A stretch of DNA of 32,697 nt from JASFBA01 sp034433695 (GTDB lineage Bacteria; Chloroflexota; Chloroflexia; DTKN01), in contig DAOUAK010000113.1 of NCBI GenBank assembly GCA_034433695.1, positions 1 to 32,697 of the forward strand, given 5' to 3'. Under the pieces are notes generated by a model. The model searched no databases, had not been told where the DNA came from, and was given only the letters and a program-made list of their open reading frames with translations. This document shows positions 25,476-32,495 of the stretch, piece after piece. Position numbers and translations under genes: made by a program. The stretch's first letter is position 1; the number at the start of each line of letters is the position of its first letter.

Positions 25476-26311
25476 TTCCCCAAATCGTTCTGGAACTGTA
25501 CGGCTCCGTCCCTGAGGAGACGGTGCAGGCCGTCCGGCAGGAAATCGAGGCCTGCTTCCGCGCCCTCACCGTTCCCCTGCCGGAGAGGGTGAACCTCTGC
25601 CTCTTCGACACCCTGGCCCGCTGGCGGGAGTATGCGGCCCGCCGTCGGGAAGAAGCCGGAGTCATCACGGCCGGCGAAGAGGGTTTCTTGACCACGCACG
25701 AGGCCTGGGAAGGAGTGCCCCGGCTGAGCGTCTGCCTGGAACGCCTGGAGGCCCAACCTCCGCTCGTCCAGGAGGGGGCACTGCACCAGGTGGTGGCCCA
25801 CAGCGTCCTGCACGGCCGGCCCGATTTCTACCGCTTCGCCGTCCCCCGCTCGCTCATCGTCGAAAGCCGGACCCGGGGGGTGGAACTGGAAATCCTCCAG
25901 CAAATCCTCTACTTTGTCGCCATCGCCATCAAGGGCTACCAGGCCGTCTCCCTCCTGGTGAAACACCGTTTCATCCAGGACCAGGTAGCCCTGGCCCGCT
26001 ATCAGTTAGAAACGGGCGAGGACGACGTCGCGCTCTGGAAGATGGCCCGGTGGGAGCCGCGGGCCCGCCTCCTCTACCTTTCGGCCCAGTTGAAGCCGCT
26101 CCTCTACCTCCGGCCGCTCCTGCCCTATGCGCCGGAACTGGCCCAGGCCGGCCGGTCCATGCTCTCCCACCTCCCCCCCGAAGAGACCCTCCGCCTGGAG
26201 GGTCTGGTGGAGGAACTGGCCGCCCGGCAGAGCGGCGATATCCACCGCGATGTCTGCAACGGCCTGAGCCTGGTCCTGGGCCGGCTGGCCGAAGGGATGC
26301 ACCTCGGATAA
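25460..26311 (+). CDS. Unknown protein with degenerate zinc-peptidase-like motif
   Basis: 283 residues. The middle part reads like a small metallopeptidase-type domain: FLTTHEAWEGVPRLSVCLER, then EGALHQVVAHSVLHG. In related-looking proteins the last segment would be HEVxHSVLHG; here the first His and the catalytic Glu appear as Gln and Val, so activity is doubtful. The rest is helical (EILQQILYFVAIAIKGYQAV; RARLLYLSAQLKPLLYLRPLL), without a clear signal peptide. The gene overlaps the sbcC end by 16 bases, so the two are translationally coupled, and GAAGGAAG precedes ATG. It lies where sbcD might be expected, but no phosphoesterase motif is visible. Function unknown. Confidence 0.7.
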   Translation: MDGGVIPQIVLELYGSVPEETVQAVRQEIEACFRALTVPLPERVNLCLFDTLARWREYAARRREEAGVITAGEEGFLTTHEAWEGVPRLSVCLERLEAQPPLVQEGALHQVVAHSVLHGRPDFYRFAVPRSLIVESRTRGVELEILQQILYFVAIAIKGYQAVSLLVKHRFIQDQVALARYQLETGEDDVALWKMARWEPRARLLYLSAQLKPLLYLRPLLPYAPELAQAGRSMLSHLPPEETLRLEGLVEELAARQSGDIHRDVCNGLSLVLGRLAEGMHLG

Positions 26312-26351
26312 CGCGACACCACGGCGAAAGCCGACCCGGATGCCTTTCCGG

Positions 26352-26380
26352 TTGCGAAACGGGGCGGAGTATCCTATAAT
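26352..26380 (+). promoter_or_regulatory. Promoter of mltG
   Basis: TTGCGA (26352-26357), a 17-base spacer and a perfect TATAAT (26375-26380). The predicted start is near 26387, at the left edge of the palindrome cluster, so the whole cluster would be transcribed as the mltG leader (about 190 bases). Confidence 0.65.
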
Positions 26381-26387
26381 ATGGGCG

Positions 26388-26554
26388 TACGGGCAAGGTA
26401 TGCCTTGCCCGTAAGGGGCATAGCCGTATGCCCCGGCACGAGTCGCCCCAGGGGCGCGGTGGCACCATCCCTGGTAGGACGTATCCATCCGGCCATGACA
26501 GGACGACCGCACAGGCACCGCGTCCTGTCCGGCAAGCGGGCCCCAGATGCCCGC
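26388..26554. repeat. Mosaic of five palindromes in the mltG leader
   Basis: TACGGGCAAGG/CCTTGCCCGTA (26388-26413, loop TATG, 11 bp); GGGGCATA/TATGCCCC (26415-26434, loop GCCG); a short CGCCC/GGGCG stem near 26443-26456; GACAGGACG/CGTCCTGTC (26497-26529, 9 bp, loop 15); GCGGGC/GCCCGC (26536-26554). Each stem is perfect but has a different sequence. No reading frame is supported in this 265-base gap. Confidence 0.75.
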
Positions 26555-26576
26555 ACGACCGAAAAGCGAGGTCCAG

Positions 26577-27668
26577 ATGCGCGAATTCCTGCGATTTCTC
26601 TTCTTTCTCCTCCTGCTCGCCTCCCTGATTGTGGTCGGGGTCCTCTTCTATGCCATCCGCTTCCTGCGCACCTCGGGGCCGGCCCTGTCCTCCTCCGCCG
26701 GTATGCCCCCGTCGAGGGAGGTGGTCTTTGTCGTCGAACCCGGGGAGACCACGGCCGGCATCGCCCGCCGCCTGGCCGATCAGGGCCTCATCCGGGCCGT
26801 CTGGCCCATCCCGGCGGACTGGCTCTTCCGCACCTGGGCCTGGGTACGGGGGATGGACGGGCGGCTGGAGGCCGGCCGCCATATCCTGCGCTACGGCATG
26901 ACCCTGGATGAAATCCTGGAGGCACTGACTATCTCGCCTCCGGTGGAGGAGATCACCTTCACCATCCGCGAGGGACTGCGCCTGGAGGAGGTGGCCGAGG
27001 TGCTGGAGAAACAGGGTGTGATGACGGCCGAAGACTTCCTGAAGGCCGTGCAACAACCCTACGATTACGACTTCCTGGCCGACCGTCCGGAGGGCGCCTC
27101 TCTGGAGGGCTATATCTTCCCCGATACCTATACCGTCCCCCGGGCCTATACCCCCACCCAGGTCGTTGACTTTATCCTCCAGAACTTTGACCGGCGCTTC
27201 GACGCCGAGATGCGCCAGGAGGTCCAGGCCCAGGGGAGGACCATCCACGAGGTGGTCACGCTGGCCTCGATTGTGGAACGGGAGGCGGTGGTAGATGCCG
27301 AACGCCCCATCATCGCCGGCGTCTTCCTCAACCGGCTGAAAGCCGGATGGCCGCTTGATGCCGACCCGACGGTCCAGTACGCCGTGGGCCATAACGCCCG
27401 GCAGGGGACCTGGTGGCCGGTGCTCTACTTCGACGAACTGGGCATCGAAAGCCTGGCCGAAATTGACAGCCCCTACAATACCTACCGCCATACCGGCCTC
27501 CCGCCCGGTCCGATCTGCAATCCCGGCCTGGCTTCCCTCCGGGCAGCGGTCTATCCGGCCCAGACCGACTATTACTACTTTGTGGCCAAAAATGACGGCA
27601 GCGGCGAGCACGCCTTTGCCCGAACACCCGAAGAACACGCCGCCAACGTAGAACGCTACCAGCCGTGA
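26577..27668 (+). CDS. mltG: Endolytic peptidoglycan transglycosylase MltG
   Basis: 363 residues. A short cytoplasmic start and one membrane helix (about 6-30) anchor a LysM-like part (EPGETTAGIARRLADQGLIR) and the YceG catalytic domain. Family features: IREGLRLEEVAEVL, LEGYIFPDTYTVPR, ASIVEREA with catalytic Glu234, and AGVFLNRLKAGWPLDADPTV. The C-terminal SPYNTYRHTGLPPGPICNPG and DYYYFVAKNDGSGEHAFART are diagnostic. It cuts nascent glycan strands and sets their length at the membrane. ATG 26577 follows GCGAGGT; an in-frame ATG ten codons upstream overlaps the last palindrome. It is followed by the prepilin peptidase gene after 49 bases. Confidence 0.95.
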   Translation: MREFLRFLFFLLLLASLIVVGVLFYAIRFLRTSGPALSSSAGMPPSREVVFVVEPGETTAGIARRLADQGLIRAVWPIPADWLFRTWAWVRGMDGRLEAGRHILRYGMTLDEILEALTISPPVEEITFTIREGLRLEEVAEVLEKQGVMTAEDFLKAVQQPYDYDFLADRPEGASLEGYIFPDTYTVPRAYTPTQVVDFILQNFDRRFDAEMRQEVQAQGRTIHEVVTLASIVEREAVVDAERPIIAGVFLNRLKAGWPLDADPTVQYAVGHNARQGTWWPVLYFDELGIESLAEIDSPYNTYRHTGLPPGPICNPGLASLRAAVYPAQTDYYYFVAKNDGSGEHAFARTPEEHAANVERYQP

Positions 27669-27717
27669 TCGATTCCCCGGGAACCCGCTTCTCTTGACCA
27701 ATGGTGGGGCCGAAAAG

Positions 27718-28470
27718 ATGGTTATCGTTCTGGCTGGATTGCTGGGGTTATTGCTAGGTGCTATCCTCGGCCTTTTGATCTGGCGCCTGCCCCGCCGGGC
27801 CGAGGGCCGGGGAAATCTCCTCGGCCGGCCGCGCTGCACCCGCTGCGGACAAGTGCTGGCCTGGGAGGCCCTGCCCCTTCTGGGCTACCTCCTGCAGCGA
27901 GGCCGCTGCCGGCACTGCCGCAAGCCGATTCCCTACGTTTTCCCTTTGGTCGAACTATTGACCGGGAGTGTCTTTGCCCTCCTGGCCTGGCGACACGGCC
28001 TCGGGGTCACGGCCGGCCTCTACGCCCTCTTCAGCCTGGCCCTCATCCTTACGCTCTTCCTGGACTGGCTGTACCGGGATATTTACTACATCGTGATCCT
28101 CCCCCCCGCCGCCCTGGCCCTGCTTTCCACGCTCTGGGGAAACAGCCCGGAACGGGCGGGGCTCGCCCTGCCGGACCGGCTGGCCGGCCTGGGGATCGGG
28201 CTAATCTTCTTCGGGCTGCTCTTTATCCTGGGGCAGGCGCTCTTCCGGACCCAGGCGCTGGGCCTGGGGGACGTGTGGCTCGCCGGGAGCATCGGGGCGA
28301 TGACCGGCTTCTACGGGGCGCTGTGGGCCCTCTCCCTGGGAATCGTCCTCGCTGCCGTCGGCGCAGGGGTGCTTTTGCTCCTCCGGAAGCACGCGGCCGG
28401 CGACTATATGCCCTACGGCGCCTACCTCTGCCTGGCCACGCTGGGCTACTTTTGCTTCGGCCCCGTCTGA
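27718..28470 (+). CDS. Type 4 prepilin-like signal peptidase (A24 family)
   Basis: 250 residues, about seven membrane helices. The N-terminal DiS_P_DiS part has two CxxC pairs (Cys40/43 and 64/67: CTRCG, CRHC) and LGYLLQRGRCRHCRKPIPY. The peptidase part has the first catalytic Asp region FLDWLYRD (Asp116/121) and the second GLGDVWLAG (Asp185). It would cleave and methylate type IV pilin or pseudopilin precursors at the membrane. The usual GxGDxK has Trp in place of Lys (GDVW). ATG 27718 is preferred to an in-frame TTG at 27694. No pilin genes are in the window, so the substrates lie elsewhere. Confidence 0.9.
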   Translation: MVIVLAGLLGLLLGAILGLLIWRLPRRAEGRGNLLGRPRCTRCGQVLAWEALPLLGYLLQRGRCRHCRKPIPYVFPLVELLTGSVFALLAWRHGLGVTAGLYALFSLALILTLFLDWLYRDIYYIVILPPAALALLSTLWGNSPERAGLALPDRLAGLGIGLIFFGLLFILGQALFRTQALGLGDVWLAGSIGAMTGFYGALWALSLGIVLAAVGAGVLLLLRKHAAGDYMPYGAYLCLATLGYFCFGPV

Positions 28471-28489
28471 CCGACCGCGGAGGAGGTCT

Positions 28490-29176
28490 ATGGAAATCCG
28501 TCTCCTGACCTATACGCCCGACCCGCTGCGGCTGCTCTACACCGCCGCCCGGACCTGCTACAGTCCGCTTTCGCCGGCGGAACTGTGGGAGGACGGGGCC
28601 ACGCCGGAACGGATGGAACGTCTGATCCGCCAGATCATAGAAAGCGGCCATCACTCTATCCTGGAACACGTCTCCTTCACCTTTGCCGTAGCGGGAATCT
28701 CCCGCACCGCCAGCCATCAACTCGTCCGCCACCGCCTGGCCTCCTACAGCCAGCAATCCCAGCGCTATGTCCGGGGCCCGTTCCCCTACGTGACGCCGGC
28801 CTCCTGGGTACGGGCCGGGGAGGAATGGCTCCGACGCTATCGGGAGGCGATGGTCGGCCTGGAGCGCCTCTATGAGGACGCAGTGGCGGCGGGCATCCCC
28901 CCGGAGGATGCCCGCTTCGTCCTGCCCCAGGCGGTAACCACCAGTTTGACCCTGACGATGAACCTGCGCGAACTTGTGCACGTCGTCGGCTTGCGCACCT
29001 GCCTGCGGGCCCAGTGGGAAATCCGCGAAGTCTTCGAGCGGGTGGCCGAGGCGGTGCGCGCCGTCGAACCTTTCCTGGGCTCTTTCCTGGTGACCAAGTG
29101 CGAACGATTGGGCTATTGCGACGAACAGGAAACGTGCGGTCGCTATCCGCTGCGTTCCGAACTGGATCGACGATAA
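28490..29176 (+). CDS. thyX: FAD-dependent thymidylate synthase
   Basis: A 228-residue flavin-dependent enzyme that makes dTMP from dUMP with CH2-tetrahydrofolate and NAD(P)H. The ThyX motif RHR-x7-S is at 80-90 (RHRLASYSQQSQR), with SGHHSILEHVSFTF before it and PQAVTTSLTLTMNLRELVHV and LRTCLRAQWEIRE after it. The length is normal. ATG follows GGAGGAGG. It releases tetrahydrofolate rather than dihydrofolate, so no DHFR partner is needed; the next gene (10 bases on) works on the same folate pool. A C-terminal KCERLGYCDEQETCGRYP with three cysteines may bind metal. Confidence 0.96.
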   Translation: MEIRLLTYTPDPLRLLYTAARTCYSPLSPAELWEDGATPERMERLIRQIIESGHHSILEHVSFTFAVAGISRTASHQLVRHRLASYSQQSQRYVRGPFPYVTPASWVRAGEEWLRRYREAMVGLERLYEDAVAAGIPPEDARFVLPQAVTTSLTLTMNLRELVHVVGLRTCLRAQWEIREVFERVAEAVRAVEPFLGSFLVTKCERLGYCDEQETCGRYPLRSELDRR

Positions 29177-29186
29177 GGGGGAACCG

Positions 29187-29822
29187 ATGAGCGAGACGTT
29201 TCTACAGAAAACGGTCGAAGAATTCCTGAACGAACTGGCCAGCAAGGCGCCGGTGCCGGGAGGAGGAAGCGTCTCCGCCCTGAGCGGAGCGCTGGCGGCC
29301 GGCCTGGTGACGATGGTCTGCGACCTGACCATCGGCAAGAAGCCATATGCCGAGGTCGAGGAGGAAATCCGCCGCTACCGGGAGGAGGCAGAACGTCTGA
29401 GGCTGCGCCTCCAGGGGCTTCTCCAGGCTGACGTAGAGGCCTACGGCCGGCTGTCCGCCGCCTATAAACTCCCCCGGGAGACGGAGGAAGAGCAGGCCGA
29501 CCGCTACGCCGCCATCCAGGAAGCCACGATGGAGGCCACCCGGGTGCCCCTGGAGATCGCCGAGGCCGCCCGACAGGTGGTGGAACTCTCCGGCCCAGTG
29601 GCCGAGAAAGGATCGCGCCTGGCGGTGAGCGACGCCGGCATCGCCGCCCTCCTGGGCGAGGCCGCCGTCCAGAGCGCCTTCCTGAACGTCAAAATCAATC
29701 TGCCCACCATCGAGGATGAGCCGTTCGTGGCCGAGGCCCTCCGCCGGATGAACAAGATCCTGGCCGACCTCTCCGAGCGACGGGAAGCCATCCTCCGGAC
29801 GGTCGAAGAGCGGATGAAATAG
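29187..29822 (+). CDS. fchA: Cyclodeaminase/cyclohydrolase (FchA-type)
   Basis: 211 residues, all helical, matching the formiminotransferase-cyclodeaminase family (methenyl-THF cyclohydrolase FchA or formimino-THF cyclodeaminase). Hallmarks: FLNELASKAPVPGGGSVSAL at the start, the ALAAGLVTMVCDLTIGKK helix, DVEAYGRLSAAYKLPR, and the C-terminal AFLNVKINLPTIED. It would convert 5,10-methenyl-THF and 10-formyl-THF (or formimino-THF), feeding C1 units for purines and for ThyX. GGGGG precedes ATG by a few bases. It is 10 bases after thyX, so it is probably co-transcribed. Which reaction it performs cannot be told by eye. Confidence 0.88.
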   Translation: MSETFLQKTVEEFLNELASKAPVPGGGSVSALSGALAAGLVTMVCDLTIGKKPYAEVEEEIRRYREEAERLRLRLQGLLQADVEAYGRLSAAYKLPRETEEEQADRYAAIQEATMEATRVPLEIAEAARQVVELSGPVAEKGSRLAVSDAGIAALLGEAAVQSAFLNVKINLPTIEDEPFVAEALRRMNKILADLSERREAILRTVEERMK

Positions 29823-29836
29823 GACCGGCCGCCCTC

Positions 29837-30733
29837 TCAATCCCACAACTGCTGGAAGAGATGCCATTGCTCGGGGTGAGCGCGGATGCACGGCTCCATC
29901 GCCCGGGCAAGGCGCTGGACATTTTCGCGGATACAGGCCTCCCGCTCCCCGCCTTTCACGAGTTCGATGGGCAGCATATTCACCCGGTACTCCCTCCTTT
30001 CCCGCCGGCAGTAGGCCAGGAATAGATTGGCGCCGGTATGCAGGGCCAGCCGGACAGGCCCGTCGGGGAGAAGGGTCGGCCGGCCGAAGAACTCGACCTC
30101 GATCCCCTGCCCTTTGATCGGCCGGTCGGCGCCGGTCACCACGATTCCTCCCTCGCCCAACACGCGCAGGGCAGCCCGAAGGGCCTTGGGCCCCACCGGC
30201 ATGATGCGCGTCTTCTGAAACTCGCGCAGCCGGTTGAGGAAGAGGAACCCCCGCTCCTGTTCCGGCAGGACGAGTACCAGCATCGGGTAGCCCCGGGCGG
30301 TGATGGCCTGGCCGGCCAGATCGAAACTCGAAAGGTGCGGGGCCACCAGGACGACCCCCTTCCCCGAGCGGTAGGCCTCGAGGAAATGCGACCAGCCAGG
30401 TTCGTCAAAATGCACCATAGTAGCGATCTTGGCCGGCGGAACGGAGGGTAAATAAAACATCTCATAGTACTGCCGGGCGGCGTGGACAAAGACCTGCAGG
30501 GCTACCCAACGTCGGCGGCAGCGGTTTTCTCCCAATACCGGCAGCAAATTGCTCTCCAGGATGCTCCGGGCGTGCGGGGAAAAAAGCCCCCACAGCCAGG
30601 CGATCGCCTGCACCAGGGGGTAACCCACCGGACGAGGGAGGACACGGGCCAGGAAAAGTCCCAGCCGCATCAGGCGCTCGCTGATGGGGCGAACCTGCTT
30701 GAACCACCTTCTCCTGCGGAGGGAAGAGGCCAT
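29837..30733 (-). CDS. LpxL/HtrB-type lysophospholipid acyltransferase
   Basis: 298 residues of the LPLAT superfamily (lipid A lauroyl/myristoyltransferase or PIM acyltransferase type). The catalytic H-x4-D is His133-Asp138 in APHLSSFD; other conserved parts are KGVVLVAPH, FQKTRIMPVGPKALRAALRVL, DRPIKGQGIEVEFFGRP and GANLFLAYCRRE. A hydrophobic N-terminal segment (about 22-50) suggests membrane association. ATG 30733 is chosen because GGTGGAGG lies six bases before it; an ATG at 30739 lies directly on the ribosome binding site. It follows tgt by 15 bases. It acylates a membrane glycolipid, but which one is unclear because Chloroflexota with and without lipid A are known. Confidence 0.85.
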   Translation of the reverse strand: MASSLRRRRWFKQVRPISERLMRLGLFLARVLPRPVGYPLVQAIAWLWGLFSPHARSILESNLLPVLGENRCRRRWVALQVFVHAARQYYEMFYLPSVPPAKIATMVHFDEPGWSHFLEAYRSGKGVVLVAPHLSSFDLAGQAITARGYPMLVLVLPEQERGFLFLNRLREFQKTRIMPVGPKALRAALRVLGEGGIVVTGADRPIKGQGIEVEFFGRPTLLPDGPVRLALHTGANLFLAYCRRERREYRVNMLPIELVKGGEREACIRENVQRLARAMEPCIRAHPEQWHLFQQLWD

Positions 30734-30748
30734 CTTCATCCTCCACCT

Positions 30749-32266
30749 CTAGGGGCGTGAGCGGGCCCGAAGTCTCCGGGCCGTCTCATTCTGGCGGACG
30801 TCTTCCGGAATCGGCCGGTATGTGGATAGAAACTCTTCCTTGAAGGCCAAAAAGTTTCCGCTCAGGATGCTCCGGCGAATGTCCTCCAGCAATCGGAAGA
30901 GAAAGTGCAGGTTGTGGAGGGTAGCCAGGCGCAGCCCCAGAACCTCCTGGCTCTGGAAGAGGTGGCGCAGGTAGGCCCGGGAGAAGCGGCGGCAGGTATA
31001 ACAGGTGCAACCCTCCTCGACCGGCCGGGGGTCGCGGGCATAGGAGGCGTTATGGATGTTCAGACGGCCCTCGCGCACCAGGAGGGCGCCGTGGCGGGCG
31101 ATGCGGGTGGCCAGGACACAGTCGAACATGTCCACTCCCCGTGCCACCCCCTCAAAGAAATCTTCCGGCGAGCCGACGCCGAGGAGATGGCGGGGCTTTT
31201 CTCGGGGCAGGAAGGAGACGCACACTTCCAGCATGGCGTGCATCTGTTCCTTCGGCTCCCCCACCGAGAGGCCGCCGATGGCATAACCGGGGAAATCCAT
31301 CGCCACCAGCGCCTCGGCACTGGCGCGGCGCAGATCGGGGTAGACGCTGCCCTGAAGGATGCCGAAGAGGGCCTGGTCGGGCCGGCGATGGGCCTTCCGG
31401 GAGCGTTCGGCCCAGCGAAGGGTGCGCTGGTGAGCCTCCTCGGCGTAATCGCGGGGACAGGGATAGGGCGTGCATTCGTCCAGCGGCATCACGATGTCGG
31501 CTCCCAGTTTCTCCTGGATTTCGATCACCTTCTCGGGCGTGAGCATGTGGAGGCTGCCGTCGATGTGGGAGCGAAAGGTCACGCCTTCCTCGGCCACCTG
31601 GCGGCTTCCGGCCAGGGAAAAGACCTGGAAGCCGCCGCTATCGGTGAGGATGGGACCGTCCCAGGCCATAAAGCGGTGCAACCCACCCAGTTCGGCCACC
31701 ACGTCGGCGCCGGGGCGGAGGTAAAGGTGGTAGGTATTGGCCAGAACGATGGTCGCCCCCATTTCGCGCAATTCATCGGGAGAGACGGTCTTGACGGTGG
31801 CCTGAGTGCCTACCGGAATAAAGACCGGAGTGGGGACATCGCCGTGGGGGGTGTGGAGGATACCGGCCCGGGCGGCGCTATGGGGATCTTCGGCGACGAT
31901 CTCAAAAAAGGCCCCCGTCTTCTCCCCCATCGGGCGGGGGGGACCGGAAGAGAGGGCCTGCACCAGTCGCTCCGCCAGCACGCCTTCGGGCATCGCCCCG
32001 GCCCACAGGGCGGCGAGCGCACCTTCATCCACCCCCAGGCCGGCCGCTTCCAGATGGGCGCGGGCCTCGGCGGGGGTAAAAGAGGCGTGCCGGGCGATGA
32101 CCCGGTTCAGGGCGCGGACGGCCCGGCGGACCTCCTCCTCGGGCCGGCCGGAGCGAAGTTGTTCCGCGCCCCAGCGCAGGAGCACCCGCGCCGCGACATC
32201 CTCCACATCTGCGGTGAGGGTCTCGTCCTCGTGGAGACGTTCCATGACACGGCGGAGGTCTTCCAT
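30749..32266 (-). CDS. tgt: tRNA-guanine transglycosylase with N-terminal extension
   Basis: 505 residues. Residues 118-500 are a normal bacterial TGT that puts preQ1 in place of G34 in GUN-anticodon tRNAs: VFIPVGTQATVKTVSPDEL, TDSGGFQVFSLAG (Asp209), ALFGILQGSVYPDLR, MDFPGYAIGGLSVGEP, RGVDMFDCVLATR (nucleophile Asp382), and the zinc site C-x-C-x2-C-x25-H (Cys420, 422, 425, His451). Residues 1-112 are an extra, mostly helical part (VEDVAARVLLRWGAEQLRSG, VRALNRVIARHASFTPAEAR) that is absent from ordinary TGT of about 375-385 residues. AAGGAGG lies before ATG 32266, while the internal Met113 has no ribosome binding site, so the extension is probably translated. It is first in an operon with the acyltransferase. 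Confidence 0.93.
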   Translation of the reverse strand: MEDLRRVMERLHEDETLTADVEDVAARVLLRWGAEQLRSGRPEEEVRRAVRALNRVIARHASFTPAEARAHLEAAGLGVDEGALAALWAGAMPEGVLAERLVQALSSGPPRPMGEKTGAFFEIVAEDPHSAARAGILHTPHGDVPTPVFIPVGTQATVKTVSPDELREMGATIVLANTYHLYLRPGADVVAELGGLHRFMAWDGPILTDSGGFQVFSLAGSRQVAEEGVTFRSHIDGSLHMLTPEKVIEIQEKLGADIVMPLDECTPYPCPRDYAEEAHQRTLRWAERSRKAHRRPDQALFGILQGSVYPDLRRASAEALVAMDFPGYAIGGLSVGEPKEQMHAMLEVCVSFLPREKPRHLLGVGSPEDFFEGVARGVDMFDCVLATRIARHGALLVREGRLNIHNASYARDPRPVEEGCTCYTCRRFSRAYLRHLFQSQEVLGLRLATLHNLHFLFRLLEDIRRSILSGNFLAFKEEFLSTYRPIPEDVRQNETARRLRARSRP

Positions 32267-32317
32267 CGTCGCCTCCTTACGGTATTCTCCTGTACCGCCG
32301 ACCGCTACTTGCCATCT

Positions 32318-32345
32318 ATTTTACCACAGGTCGGCCGTGCTTCAA
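32318..32345 (-). promoter_or_regulatory. Promoter of tgt
   Basis: On the minus strand TTGAAG (32345-32340), a 16-base spacer and TAAAAT (32323-32318) preceded by TGTGG (extended -10). The predicted start is near 32311, about 45 bases before ATG 32266. Confidence 0.6.
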
Positions 32346-32353
32346 CCGTTTCC

Positions 32354-32381
32354 GGTGTGGCAGGGCAATACCCTGCCCTCA
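32354..32381. repeat. Palindrome upstream of tgt
   Basis: GGCAGGG (32359-32365), loop CAATA, CCCTGCC (32371-32377), with GGTG and CACC flanks that extend the stem past a bulge. Same family as the other palindromes. The remaining gap to the right (32382-32495) has GC-rich partial dyads (CCCCCGG/CCGGGGG) that might end the gene at the right edge; no T-run is seen. Confidence 0.55.
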
Positions 32382-32495
32382 CCCATTACCCTATTCCCGA
32401 AAAATTGGGGACACACCCGGCGGGGATGTATACTCATGGGGCGGCACGTCCCCCGGAGGCATAGTTCCCCGGGCGACGCCGGAAAAGCCGGGGGT

